Both the position numbers and the translations under genes were made by a program. This document shows, one piece after another, positions 31,837 through 44,076 of a stretch of DNA of 64,000 nt. A model generated the notes under the pieces. That model had not been told where the DNA came from, did no database searches, and worked only from the letters and a program-made list of their open reading frames with translations. Origin of the DNA: Mytilinidion resinicola (taxonomy: Eukaryota; Ascomycota; Dothideomycetes; Mytilinidiales; Mytilinidiaceae); contig NW_022985440.1 in the NCBI RefSeq assembly GCF_010093595.1, forward strand, positions 1,478,222 through 1,542,221, in the 5' to 3' direction. How positions within the stretch are numbered: the stretch's first letter is position 1; each line of letters begins with the position of its first letter.

Positions 31837-34800
31837 ATGCAAGCAACATGGCTCAGGCCAGGCTTCTCTGCCAGCCGGCTGGCCGTTCGTGCTCGACAGT
31901 CTTCGTCTCGACCAAAGTCCGCCCTTCGAACTTGTGGCAAGAGTCAAACCGCCCAGACACTGAGGAACTTAAATGGTCCTGCAAGAAGAACATTCTACTC
32001 TAGTGCTACAGATGAGCCTCTTGACGGTAAAGCAGCCGCCACGTCCTCGAAGTCCGACCCTTTCGCCCCGCTGGATACATTTGCCCGCCGCCACATTGGG
32101 CCTACGGCTACCTCTGCCGACGAGATGCTGAAAACACTAGATCCCCCTGCCGCGACCCTCGATGAGTTTGTCAAGCAGGTCATTCCACCGGACGTCCTCT
32201 CCTCTCGAGACATCCAGATGTCGTGGCAACTGAACGATAAACAGCCCATGCGCCAGCAAAACGGCCCTTTTGCTGAAGAGCATATGCTTAAGGTCTTGAA
32301 AGGCATTGCATCGCAAAATAAGATCTTCCATAACTTCATTGGGTGTGGATATGCTGGCACGAAAACACCAGAGGTGATAAAGAGGAACGTCTTGGAAGGG
32401 CCGGGTTGGTATACGAGCTATACGCCATACCAGCCCGAAATCAGTCAGGGCAGGCTAGAGTCTCTACTAAACTTCCAGACAATGGTAACCGATCTGACTG
32501 CTCTCCCGATTGCAAACGCATCGGTGCTGGATGAATCGACTGCTGCAGCGGAGGCCATGACACTGTCCCTCAGCAGTCTTCCCGTTTCGAGACAGAAACT
32601 GCCCAACAAAACTTTCTTTGTATCCCATCTATGTCACCCTCAAACGATCGCAGTGCTAGCGTCCAGGGCCGAGGGCTTCGGAATCAAAATCGAAGTGGGA
32701 GATGTCCTTCGAAACGGGAGCGAACAGATTGAGAAACTTGGTGATGACCTTGTTGGAGTGCTCGTCCAATATCCGAATACCGATGGTGGTGTAGACGACT
32801 TTAGGGCCCTTTCGAACATTGTTCACAAGCAAGGAGCTACATTCAGCGTTGGGGCGGATCTTCTCGCCTTGACTGTGCTGACGCCGCCTGGCGAATTTGG
32901 TGCAGACGTGGTCTTTGGAAATGCTCAGCGGTTTGGCGTGCCTCTAGGTTACGGTGGACCTCACGCTGCGTTCTTCGCTTGCACAGAAAAATACAAGCGG
33001 AAAATACCCGGACGACTTATTGGACTCTCAAAGGATCGGCTCGGCGACAACGCCGCTAGACTTGCGTTGCAGACAAGAGAGCAGCACATTCGCAGAGAAA
33101 AAGCCACAAGCAACATCTGTACAGCTCAGGCGTTGCTTGCCAACATGAATGCCTTCTACGCTGTCTATCACGGCCCTCAGGGCTTGAAAGATATTGCCGA
33201 GAATGTCAACCGTATGGCGAGATCCCTTCAAAGCAGCCTCAAAGTCCTTGGTTTTCCTACTGGCCAGAGGGGAAAGCTTGATAACGCGCCGGTACTGTTC
33301 GACACGATTGTGATAGGTACTGGCGATAAAACGCGACCCATCATAGACATGGCGGCTAAGCCGCCATATTCGATCAACTTGCGAGAAGTCGACGCAGATC
33401 ACATTGGAATCAGCGTCGACGAAACTACTCAAAAAAAGTTTGTCAAGCTGATTCTCGAAATATTCTGGACACATAGTGGCAGCACAGAACGGCAGGTCCT
33501 CGAAGACGCCAAGAACCAACTTGCACGTTCTTCAAAATTCGAACTGCCGCCTCGTTTCAAACGCACGTCACCATATCTTACCCATCCGGTGTTTAACTCG
33601 TACCATTCGGAGACCGAGCTTTTACGATATATTCACCATCTTCAGTCCAAGGACCTTTCTCTTACGCATTCCATGATCCCTCTGGGCTCCTGCACGATGA
33701 AGCTTAATGCAACCGCAGAAATGGTACCAATATCCTGGCCAGAATTCTCAAACATTCATCCCTTTGCTCCCACGTCCCAAACTAAGGGGTACCGAACCTT
33801 GATCAATATGTTGGAGAAGGACTTGGCTGAGATCACTGGATTTGATGCTGTATCCCTTCAGCCGAACTCTGGTGCCCAAGGAGAATTTACTGGCCTGCGA
33901 GTTATCCGCAAGTACCTGGATCAACAGCCGGGCAAGAAGCGGGATATCTGCCTGATTCCAGTATCCGCCCATGGAACCAACCCAGCCAGCGCCGCGATGG
34001 CGGGAATGCGCGTCGTACCAATCAAGTGCGATACTGGAACAGGTAATCTCGATATCGCGGATCTGAAAGCCAAATGCGAGAAGCATAGCGAGGAACTTGG
34101 GGCTATCATGATCACCTACCCAAGTACCTTCGGTGTATTTGAGCCGAAGGTCAAGGAGGCTTGCGAGCTCGTCCATCAGCATGGTGGGCAGGTTTACATG
34201 GATGGAGCCAACATGAACGCACAGATTGGGCTTTGTTCTCCTGGCGAGATCGGGGCCGACGTCTGCCATCTCAACCTTCACAAGACTTTCTGCATTCCTC
34301 ACGGCGGTGGAGGACCTGGTGTTGGACCTATTGGCGTCAAGAACCATCTTGCACCCTTCTTACCGGGCCACCCTCTCATTAAGACTGGAGGTGATCAGGC
34401 TATTGCCCCCGTCAGCGGTGCTCCCTGGGGTAGCGCGAGCATCCTGCCAATCAGCTTTGCGTATATCAAGATGATGGGTGGTGTTGGCCTCACACATGCA
34501 ACCAAGATCACTCTTCTGAACGCGAACTACATTCTCTCACGTCTAAAGCCATATTACCCCATCCTCTACACCAACGAAAACGGTCGTTGCGCTCACGAGT
34601 TCATCCTTGATGTCCGGAAGTTTAAGGACTCCGCGGGAGTTGAGGCTATTGATATCGCCAAGCGTCTTCAGGACTACGGCTTCCACGCTCCGACTATGTC
34701 GTGGCCTGTTGCCAACACACTCATGATTGAGCCGACAGAATCGGAGGGCAAGGATGAGCTGGATCGCTTCTGTGACGCGCTGATCTCTATCCGTAAGGAG

Positions 34801-35126
34801 ATTGAAGCGATAGAGAAGGGCGAGCAGCCGAAAGAAGGCAACATGTTGAAGATGTCTCCGCATTCACAGAAGGATTTGATTGTTGGTGAATGGGACCGAA
34901 GCTACACTAGAGAAATGGCGGCGTACCCGTTGCCGTATCTTAAGGAGAAGAAGTTCTGGCCGTCAGTCACGAGATTAGACGATGGTAAGTCCCCCCAGTA
35001 CTGATTTCAATCTCTACAAAGCTAACGTTTCCAACAGCGTACGGCGACACGAACCTATTCTGCACATGCGCGCCAGTAGAAGGGGCCGAAGACATCACAG
35101 GAGCGGCAGCGCCGACACCAACTTAA
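31837..35126 (+). CDS. glycine dehydrogenase (decarboxylating), glycine cleavage system P protein
   Basis: Two exons (31837-34984, 35038-35126) give 1078 residues. The second exon adds the last 29 codons, so the unspliced frame would end wrongly. The start is an Arg/Ser-rich mitochondrial presequence (MQATWLRPGF...). The mature part opens with FARRHIGPTATSADEML. The PLP-binding lysine lies in LNLHKTFCIPHGGGGPG, preceded by VYMDGANMNAQIGL. The GYAGTKTPEVIKRNVLEGPGWYTSYTPYQ block is present. Length fits yeast Gcv2 and bacterial GcvP. The enzyme decarboxylates glycine and passes aminomethyl to the H protein in mitochondria. The frame is intact throughout. Confidence 0.97.
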
Positions 35127-36069
35127 TTGGATTATCACACAGTGCGTCTTTCAAGCACGATTAAACCTTCCAACGAAATATAGAGCATTTCGCTCGCCAT
35201 CTGGAGAGCTTTTCAACTTGCTATCTGGGGGTCTTTTCAACTAGACTTGGGCGGGTCTGGCATTTTTCAACAACCAGCGAAGGAGTAAGGGAGTTGCATG
35301 GTGAGCCAATAGAGGCCTTTAACAGCCCCACGGCTCGATCCTTGTCGACATGTACGATGAGGCTATTGACATTGGTTACCGAGAGCTTTGGGATAGCCGA
35401 GAGTGATAGAGCGGTACAGGGCGGTTTCTGGAGACAGTGTGACAGGTTAGCAGGAGCGGTCTATAATCAGAATTCAACAAGGGTAGCTGTTGGCACTGTC
35501 ACGTGTATTACCTGATTGTGTACATTCTCCCATGCCGTCCTTGAACACTAAGGTTGCACAAGAATACTGGGTACTCACGTGATCCCGGTGGCCCGACTGA
35601 CCAGTACCTCTACATAGTAGCCGACATCTTCGTGCCTTCTTGTCTCTCATGACCCTACCCTTGTAAGAAGAATATGAAGAATGGACCAAAGCAGCCGCGC
35701 AGCCCTAACCTTCAGGATTCTTTACTACGCCCCAGTTTATTGTCAGGTTTTAATTGTCTAGGTGGTAGATCGCCGGACACGACCACAAAGACCTTGGATG
35801 ATGTCACACGATACCGAATCACCAACCAGCCAGGCCAACAAGGGCAAAACATCTGCGCGGTGGCTTCCCCGGAGGTGCCGGATCAGTCGCGTTGACGTCA
35901 GGCTCTTTCCTGTCGGATGATTTATTAGATGGCTACTGCTGGAGCTTCACTTGCTTGCTTCAACACTTCGTCCTCTCTAACAGTTCTGCATTCATCCTAC
36001 GACTATCCTGTCTCAATTACTTTACTTAAGTTAACCATATCATTCCCACCCCAATTCTACGATCACAAA
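35127..36069. other. intergenic
   Basis: This lies between GCV2 and the small hydrophilic gene. I see no gene and no clear repeat beyond short echoes of CTTTTCAACT near 35205-35250. Confidence 0.5.
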
Positions 36070-36520
36070 ATGTCTGCATCAGGCGCAGGACATTCTGGAG
36101 AAGGTGCTGGCAATGCCATCAAGAAAGGCGTTGGAATCGTCCACGTAAGCTACTCTCACTAGTGGTGAAGAGGTTAGTGATCTCAGTGCTAACTCGTCCA
36201 TGATTTAGGGAGCTGGTGAAGCCATCCGAGGCAACATCAATGCCTTCGCAGACAGTGCCGTCGGCAGCAGAGAGGGCATGGCCAAAGACCAAAACATCGT
36301 CGATCGCGGCGTGCATGAGATGAACACCGGCCACTACCACGGAACCGGTGCCGGCGTGACTCCAGTTGACACAGATCGGGAACGACAGAACCGCGTCGCA
36401 CAGGGCGAGTATGACAACTCTGGAGCCTACTCCGGAAACACTGCTCGCGGTCCTCATCAGAGTAGCATGGCAAACAAGGCCGACCCCACTGTCGATTCGA
36501 ATCTTGGTATGAGGAGATAG
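36070..36520 (+). CDS. small hydrophilic Gly-rich protein of a fungal-only family
   Basis: Two exons (36070-36144, 36209-36520; 64-nt intron) give 128 residues. The sequence opens MSASGAGHSGEGAGNAIKKG. The junction restores GIVHGAGEAIRGNINAFADS, a block I know from uncharacterised filamentous-fungal proteins. The remainder is polar, low in hydrophobics and lacks Cys or Trp, in the manner of LEA-like stress proteins. No signal peptide. Function is unknown; a protective role in stress or conidia is a guess from composition. Confidence 0.75.
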
Positions 36521-36688
36521 ATGGGCCCAGTCGTTGTGCAGATATAAATTATACCCTCTTTACATCTTCTCACTACCTCATTCTTGTTTCACAGTCCTCT
36601 CAGTCCATTTGCTCTTGATGTAGCAACCTGGCTGACCTCTCAAGACAACCCGGAAACGCCTCGTGTACGCAAATCAGTAACGTGGGCA

Positions 36689-37993
36689 ATGCCGGTTACC
36701 CATGAATATATACTTCTAGATCAGGATACAGTTCAAACGGCTGCAAGTTGGCAGTCATACTTTCCCCACGCCCACAGCTTGATGACCTTACAGTCCTCTG
36801 CCGACACTATTAATCGCCTTCTCCCGAATACTCAAGCTAGCAGGTCCGAGATCCTTGTCGCACCATTAGCCAGAGCTCAGCCCCATCGCGAAGCACTCAG
36901 AAGAGAAGGTATCTCCTTCGAGCTCGATTCCCGCAGTTCTATGATGCAGCGTATAATCCAAAGCTCAACCATAACGCAGAGACCAGCTCTAAACGCCTTC
37001 GAACACTACCTCAATAAAACACTCCTAACAGCCGCCCAAAAGGAATCAATCCTCGTCAAACAGCGTGAGATTGCCACCAGCAACGACAATCCCTTAGGCA
37101 CCTTCGAACGCTATATCATCAAACCGATCATTGGTCCACTGACATCATCCGCTCCAAAAGAGCTACCCTCCGAGACACAGCACGAGATCAGTACAACTCC
37201 CAGCCAAGCCCTTGACGACCCTTCAGACCCCTCAATCCAACCCCAACCCAACAAGTTTGAACAGCAAATCGCCCGCCTGATCTACAACTCCGTCCTCGCC
37301 AAAGTGGAGAGCTGGGAAGCCGAAACCGCCGCAGGCAAATCCCTCTCTGAGATCTGGGACGCAGAGAGGGCAGAGAGAGCCGAGAAAGCCGCCAGGAAGC
37401 GAGTGAAGAGATACTCGCGGCATTCGAACAAGATCATGGATAAGATGGACCCCAGGGTGCATCGGCTGCATTCTTCCTCCCCTTGCCCGAACGAGGACTG
37501 TACGGAAAGTCCACCGAGCATGCTATCTACTTTCAAGACCTTGTTCGGCACTATCAAGGAGTGGTCGAAAGTGCCAAGGATTAGATGGGGCTGCTACCTC
37601 ATGTCGACGCTGGTGGTTCCGATCCCGATCCCAGGAGTACTGTTGGTGCTTGAGGCGGTGCAGTGGGGTGGGTGGCAGGTATGGGATGATGAGTTTTGGG
37701 ATGCTATGGTGGAGCTGATGATGGGGCAGGTGGAGGAGGAGAGAGGGACCGTAGAGCAGACGTCGATGCTGTTGCCGCCCCTGGAAAGCCTCAAAGAGGA
37801 GGATGAGATCGATGAGGAGGAGCAGAAGACATCGATGGTATCGCCCCCTTCAGAGAGCCTCATAGTTGAAGGTGTGGATGAGGGTGTGGATGAGGTTGCG
37901 GAGGAGGCTGCGAAGGAGGTCGTGAAGGTGGGGGAGAGGGAGTTGGGAGAAGATGTAGAAGAGGAGGAAGTGCCGACTAAACTACCTTTGTAG
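36689..37993 (+). CDS. unknown protein with one hydrophobic segment and acidic tail
   Basis: An open frame of 434 codons from the ATG at 36689. It stays open upstream to at least 36584, right after a CACAG acceptor-like site, so a first exon may be missing. Visible features are a helical, charged middle, then KRVKRYSRHSNKIM. A hydrophobic stretch of about 20 residues follows (CYLMSTLVVPIPIPGVLLVL), and a tail of more than 80 residues dominated by Glu, Asp and Val. No domain is recognised. Codon use and length argue that it is real. Membrane insertion is possible with the acidic tail on one side. Confidence 0.6.
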   Translation: MPVTHEYILLDQDTVQTAASWQSYFPHAHSLMTLQSSADTINRLLPNTQASRSEILVAPLARAQPHREALRREGISFELDSRSSMMQRIIQSSTITQRPALNAFEHYLNKTLLTAAQKESILVKQREIATSNDNPLGTFERYIIKPIIGPLTSSAPKELPSETQHEISTTPSQALDDPSDPSIQPQPNKFEQQIARLIYNSVLAKVESWEAETAAGKSLSEIWDAERAERAEKAARKRVKRYSRHSNKIMDKMDPRVHRLHSSSPCPNEDCTESPPSMLSTFKTLFGTIKEWSKVPRIRWGCYLMSTLVVPIPIPGVLLVLEAVQWGGWQVWDDEFWDAMVELMMGQVEEERGTVEQTSMLLPPLESLKEEDEIDEEEQKTSMVSPPSESLIVEGVDEGVDEVAEEAAKEVVKVGERELGEDVEEEEVPTKLPL

Positions 37994-38883
37994 GACAGGA
38001 CGCAAAGGCGGAGGCGCAGTACACTGAACGACACCCTCCCTCGCCCTTGATTGGAGGGGGCCATCCCTGAGACTATCCAAGTTCTATAGACTCCCTAATA
38101 CCTACCTCTTGATCTGCGAGATGGGAAGTCTTATACCTTACCTGCCTTTCAGCACTATCTAGAACTATCCCTGACAGCGTCATCCACTCCCTATACTCCC
38201 TATTTTTCGTCATTCCATTCGTGAGGTGTGAAATTTTACTTGCTATTCAGAGTTTTTGGGCTGCTTTGGAGAACTCCTAGTAGCAGCGATTCGAGTTCGG
38301 CGGTACGCACAGATGGCTGACTTGCTGTACGTATATTCTGCTAGAGGACTTCAAGCGGTGGTAGAAAGTGTACACAAGCGTAGAATCAGTGTGTTGTATC
38401 AGTATAGAAAATTTTAAAACAGAATTACAGATTCATGAACTACCAATTTTTGGTTCAAATAGGCCTAGCAGTGCACTACAGGTGACACTACCTACGTATC
38501 TGCACATGTTTGCTGTCAAGTATGGTAGCCTGATATGCAAAAGCGCCAAGTAGACTCGTCACTATCTCAGTCTCGAGACCCAATATTGCTCTGTGGTGTC
38601 AGAAGGACGCCCGGTGAGAGCCCGACCCACACCACCTCGTTCGAATAGAATCCCGACACACAGCCGCGATCTTTGCCGCATCCAGCCAAGCTCAGGGCCA
38701 CGCTTCGTCCCGCAGCCCTTCACCGCTCAAGCCCGAGCGCTCTAGGGCCCAACGCGGACTGGGATTCGTGCCTCTTGATGCCTGTCGGCGCAGCCTGCTG
38801 CTCTTCACAAGTCACCACCACCACCACCACGCAACGCAACGCACACCGCACGTGAGCTGCCTACCAGCCCCGGGACGTGCTTT
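37994..38883. other. intergenic
   Basis: This is the upstream region of the RBR gene. It contains a half-element of the dispersed repeat at 38341-38390 and a short ACC microsatellite at about 38815-38832. Confidence 0.5.
38341..38390. repeat. single arm of the dispersed inverted-repeat element
   Basis: GACTTCAAGCGGTGGTAGAA followed by AGTGTACACAAGCG fits the family arm closely. I could not find the opposite arm within 200 bases, so this is a solo or truncated end. Confidence 0.5.
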
Positions 38884-41200
38884 ATGAACCACACCTCCGC
38901 CGCGCCGCGCATGGCTAGGGGCTCCGTCTACACTGAGCGCTCCGGACGAGACCGCCGACGAGACCGAGACCGCGACTCGGGTTACCGCGAAGCGGTCAGC
39001 TACTACACCGACGACGACGACGACGACGACGAGGCTGAGAGCCGAGAGAAAAGGCACCGCAGACCGCACCGGACAGACACCGCGGACGGCGAACGCAGGA
39101 GGCGGAGACGACACAGAGACGCCGAGGAGACGCGGCTGGCGGACGAGCTGGATATTCAGGATCTCAGGGCTGCTCGGGCGGAGTACTACTCCGTGCCCAC
39201 GGTTGAGAGGCAGAAGAGTGCGAGGCGCATGGCGCAGGCTGTGGAGGTCGAGCGCGTGTCTTCGCGACGGGGCACGCCTGTGGTCCGACACGGGAGAAGC
39301 GTCAGAGATGGCACCACCACGTCCGGAAGTGGTACAAGGAGGCGGAGGAAGAGGGCTGAGGAAGAGGGGGATGATGAGGGCTATGTGTATAGCCGGGAAG
39401 TGAGGGAGAGGCCCAGGTCGCCAAAGGTTGAGCGAGTAGGGACCGTGAGGAGAGTTGGCACTGTGAGGGAGTCCGAGGGGAGGAGTAGGGGGACGCGGAG
39501 CATGGAGGCTGAAAGGCCGGTAAGGGTAGTGGAGCGGGTGGTGTCAATCAAGAGGGCTGACACGCCCAAAGTGAGCAGGTATGTGCATGTCTGGACTTTT
39601 TGCGCTCTCCGTACGGCATAAGCTAATGTCTTCCAGGAGCCTTTCTGCTCGAGAACCTCCAAAAGCGTATCGAACAAGGCCATCACTGCGTCGAGCCAAT
39701 ACCACCGCTCGTGCCTCCAAGCCTCCCACCACTACTCCCTCAGTTCGCCCCTCCAGAGCAGCTTCAATGTCTACGCGAGTGCCCGCTGCATCTCCATCCC
39801 GAGCCACACCGATCACATCACAAAACCGGAGAAGTACCGGGCTTCTTGCTACTCTTTTCAAACCTTCGCCCCCAAGAGCCTCACAAGTACTGGTACAGAA
39901 GCCAGAACTCAAGTGCGTACCAGTCACAAACCGAGACTGTCAGCCTTGCTAATGAATTCTAGGGTTGAATGTTTAGTCTGCATGACCGACGACCTACCCG
40001 CCCATAGGACTGCCAAACTGGGCTGTGGCCACCGAATGTGCCACTCCTGTCTCAAACGCCAGTTCGTCCTCTCTGTAAATGACCCTGCACACATGCCGCC
40101 GACGTGCTGCACTGCCGAGCACATTCCCCTCAAATACGTAGAGCGCCTCTTCGACGATAAATTCAAGAAATTGTGGAATAAGAAGTTCCAGGAATATACC
40201 ACGAAGAATCGAATATACTGTCCCACGAGGGGATGTGGAGAATGGATTAAACCGTCGAAGGTACGGATGGATTTAACGGTTGGGCGAAAGTACGCGCAAT
40301 GTGGACGGTGCAGGACGAGAGTCTGTGTGCTATGCAACGGGAAATTCCACATGAAGAAGGAATGTCCAAAAGACGAGGAGACAAAGCAACTCGTTGAGAT
40401 GGCGCACCAAAAGGGATGGCAGCGGTGCTACAACTGCAAAACGATGGTTGAGCTGAAGGAGGGTTGTAATCACATGACCTGGTACGTCTTCGGTCTAATC
40501 CAAGATCTGGACTCGAGCAAACACTAACAACTTCCATAGCCGCTGTACAGCTCAATTCTGTATGCTCTGCGCCGCCCGCTGGAAAACATGCAACTGCCCC
40601 TGGTTCAACTACACCAACCTCGACGACGGCGACCGCCTCAACGAAATGCGCGTCCCATATGACCCTCAAAACCAAGTAGTCGTCGAAATCCCTACTGCGC
40701 GTCCTCGCGGCTTCACCAACTGGAGTACTCGTGATCGCCGCGCCCAGGAGCGCGCCGACGAGGCTCTCGCCCGGCACCTGCAGTCGCAGTTGCAGCTGAG
40801 TTCCACACCCACACCCTCAGACGGACGTGGTGCGACCGTTCAAGTGTACGGGGTTGGTAACGCCGGCTCTCACCATCTCAACGAGTCGTATGCCGTCCGC
40901 CCACTGCCATCCGCCGCCCCGAGGGCCGCGGTCTCGTCGCCACCTGCGCCGCCTCCCATATATCGGAGACGGCTCCCGGGGACTCGAGAACTGGGTTACG
41001 AGGAGCCCATCGCCATCCCGCGGCCACCACCAGAGCCGGAACCGGCGCCCCCCAATGCCGCTAGGATGGCTGGGCTCGCGAAAGATGGGAGTCGCCGTGG
41101 AGCAGCGCGCGTGAATGTCTGGCTGCAGCATGTGCAGTATGATCCCGCGGAGGTGGAAGGTAGGGGGTCTATCAGCGTGGGTGGTGGGGACGACTGGTAG
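38884..41200 (+). CDS. RBR-type (RING-IBR-RING) E3 ubiquitin ligase
   Basis: Four exons (38884-39578, 39637-39912, 39963-40481, 40540-41200) give 716 residues in frame. The first 320 residues are Arg/Asp/Glu/Ser-rich and disordered, including a run of seven or more Asp. RING1 starts ECLVCMTDDLPAHRTAKLGC and continues GHRMCHSCL. The IBR has CPTRGCGEWIKPSK and CGRCRTRVCVLCNGKFH. RING2 has CYNCKTMVELKEGCNHMTCRC, whose GCNHM cysteine sits where the catalytic Cys of Parkin/HHARI lies. The intron at 40482-40539 splits RING2 just after that cysteine. RBR ligases take ubiquitin as a thioester before transfer. The Pro-rich C-terminus has no known domain. Target unknown. Confidence 0.93.
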
Positions 41201-42038
41201 GGCTTGAATCATCGCTTTTAATTGAGATCGATCTGTCATTGATCGAGTAAAAAGGGTAAGTAGCGTGCACTGGTTGCATATGGGATTTGGGATGGATTTT
41301 GCTTGGGTTTTAGGGGCTCTTTCTGGCATATGGCATATGGGATTTCGCGGTGAGCTTTCAGCGGATGCGATACCCTTTTTTCGGTTCTTGTTACGAGATG
41401 AGGGAGAGGGAGGATTGCGAGACTTGGAAATTGAGGAGGGAAAAGGTCTGATTTGTATATTTGTGCATTTGAGGTAATGAGATGAGGTTATTAATAGCCG
41501 TTGGGCAACTGCGAAAGGTGATGATGTGTGTATCGCTCTGGTTGTGGCGGTTTTAGGTATTCGATCTACCGTCCTTATCTTAAAGTCTGTTCAGAATGCT
41601 TACTTCACTATTTCAGTACAGTGCCGCAACATAAGTTTTTGGACTCTCTTTTGCAATTGGCCCCAACTTTAGTTCCAGATATCTGATGAGAAGTTGGGCC
41701 ATCCGGAACGAGACGGTGTAAAAGTCACTCAAGGGTGTTTGGACCGCTCCGGTCTGCGACGCCTTGATCTTTACATGTTATCTGAATTCCTGATATTGCA
41801 ACCAAGGTCCTCAGGCAGTGGCGAGCAGGCCTGCACAGGCTTTTGTTCAGGCGCTGTATCGATGTCGGGCCCCTTCCTGTCTAGCAGGCTTACTCAGCAT
41901 CTTGCGTATATCTTTCCTCCTACTGCTCAATGGCTGGCTTCCTAACTTTCATCAATACAGCAGCTTTACACTCTTCCACCCGCTCTGTCTACACTCCCTT
42001 CCCACTCTCGCTCTTCACATGCTCTGCTCCCAATCGGC
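41201..42038. other. intergenic
   Basis: No gene seen. A solo family-like arm occurs at about 41804-41833 (CCTCAGGCAGTGGCGAGCAG). Confidence 0.5.
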
Positions 42039-42868
42039 ATGGAGTCTACAGCGGACCGCGTCTTCAAAATCGTAGAGATACGCGATTAGATCCTGGGAAA
42101 CCTGACTTTCTACGACCTCTTCACCGCCCAACGAGTCCATCCGAACTGGCGCGACAGCATCAAAGGATTTTGTAGCCGTCCTCAAAACTCCAACGGCGTC
42201 CAGGAAGCCTTCTTTTCAAGACCGATACCAATGCAATGCCCGTATCGGGTTCTGTGGCTCATCCAGCTGGGGGTTTTGGGACATTTAGCTTTAGCGAACC
42301 CACCGAAGCAGAGGCAGCAACCTTTATCGACTGGGAGTTCAACAAGTGCTATCACAGTCATGATGAAGAAGTTCTTTGCCGCGGATGTTCTCCTCACGAC
42401 GATGGTGTGCTTCACCCCACTTTCAGAATGGAGCATTTGAACCCCATACTTCGCGACAACTTGACAAAAGGTGTTTGCTGGCGTGCAATTGGGGATGCGA
42501 TCGTTTTTTACGTTTCCGATGTTGCTCATCTGGAGCGGTTCGACCACTGGCACCACAAACACATAACTGGCTCGTGGTTGGACACTCTTGCGTTTCAGCC
42601 ATCAGTTCGGGGGCTGATAATCGCTTGCCCTCGTCAACACGGCAGAACTTGGTATGGCCGTATAAAGTGGTTCCAGTGCGATACGGCGATCCGAATGAAA
42701 CATTTCGTCAAACCGTTCAGGCAAGCAGAATGGGCCCTTCCCAAGGACAGAAGCTGCCATACCTTCTTGGAACCTGAACCACTTGCGGACATTATCAGAG
42801 ACTGGCGGAGATCGAAATACGGTCAGTGGTGGCATTCCAGTAGGAAGTTCTGGGTGCCATTGGATTGA
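42039..42868 (+). pseudogene. F-box protein gene, disrupted by a stop and a frameshift
   Basis: From ATG 42039 the frame reads like a Dothideomycete F-box protein: RVFKIVEIRD, then a TAG at 42087-42089, then ILGNLTFYDLFTAQRVHPNW and RDSIKGF...VQEAFFSRPI. The frame is then lost near 42210-42236. A second frame carries on for 210 codons to 42868 (FIDWEFNKCYHSHDEEVLC, FVKPFRQAEWALP). No intron can remove the early TAG because it is only 16 codons from the start. F-box proteins are large, fast-evolving families in these fungi, and decayed members are expected. Confidence 0.65.
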
Positions 42869-44076
42869 TTGAACAGGTTAGTGGTGGCCTTACTGCTACC
42901 TAATTAGTGACTAACTAATTTGGACTTAGATAGTACTAGCCCATAAGTCTAGGCCCGTACTTGTTCTGCTGGAGTGCCACTTTCGGGAGCTGGACACCAC
43001 TATCAGGGGTGACCCCATTGTTAGGAAGCCGTTCAGTCAAGAGGGCAACTCACGTCATGCTGCGCGAACATTGTTAGTTATCGCACCCAGAGTGTGGGAA
43101 CCTCATGGGGGGGCATTCCTGGCAGTGGTAAACTTGTGTGTGTAGACTTATGGCAAGACGTTGCACCTTTCTGTCACTTTCCGTCTTGCTTATTGCTTCA
43201 ACGACTTTCAACGATAGGAACAAAGAGGGAACTCATCTTGTAAGCGACTAGGATCCTTCACAGAGCACTCTGAACATATCGCATGGGGGCTTTCTTGGCA
43301 GCTACTTGATAGGACGGTTCAGGGACATATGGCATTGGGAAAGGAGTTGAGGTGCAAATGAACACTACAAAGGCAGAAAGGGTGCGGCCGAATGCAGATT
43401 CCGCACTAGCAAGGGGGGGAACATCAAAATCATCGATTCTACGATCTTTTGAAGCAGGTATTTTCCCCAACAAATAAAAAAAATCCCCTTTTTAGAGGCT
43501 GAACATTCCAGCCGTCGTGTCAGTATAACACTCCAAAGAAAAGTAGAATTTATTAGAAGCTGTGGGGCGTTGTGGTGTTGATGGGTCGATTTTGGTGGCA
43601 TCCGGAATATGCATTCGGCCGCACCCTTTGTACTGTGGCTCACTGAACGATTGCCACTGTGCACAGCTGTCCTCTGCTTTCTCCTCTTTTCTTTGCTGGT
43701 TTGAAACGATGGCGAGTTTCTGTAATGCTCAGCTTTTTCACTTGACAGATTAGAAGATACTCATTGTTATTGGAGAGTGGCAAAGACTCAGAGTCTGATC
43801 AAAGCTGAACCCTGGTAGCATCAATACGAATGATTCGATACTTAAATATTCCATTCTACCCTTGTGCCAGGATCTCGTGAGTCAGAGTCTGAATATGCAT
43901 ATTTCAGGAGCCTTGGCATGTTTTATGTGATGACGTCACCATGGGATTCACGAGATGGACTTTACTCCGAATCTGGGGATGCTGGTCCTGTCATCTACAC
44001 TAAATTATTGAAGCCTCACAGTCAATTTATTGCAGACTCTTCAACCCTATACACAGTCAATCCTCAACCCACCGCA
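42869..44076. other. intergenic
   Basis: No gene seen. A family-like arm lies at about 43104-43155 (TTCCTGGCAGTGGTAAACTT followed by GTGTGTGTAGAC), without a clear partner. The frame from 43864 simply extends the next gene's leader. Confidence 0.5.
43104..43155. repeat. single arm of the dispersed inverted-repeat element
   Basis: GGCAGTGGTAAACTTGTGTG and the following TGTAGAC correspond to the outer arm of the 12.3-kb copy. No facing arm is visible nearby. Confidence 0.4.

Noticed and set aside
31608..32003. 131-codon frame overlapping the GCV2 start
   Set aside because: Out of frame with GCV2 and ends inside its presequence; leader sequence.
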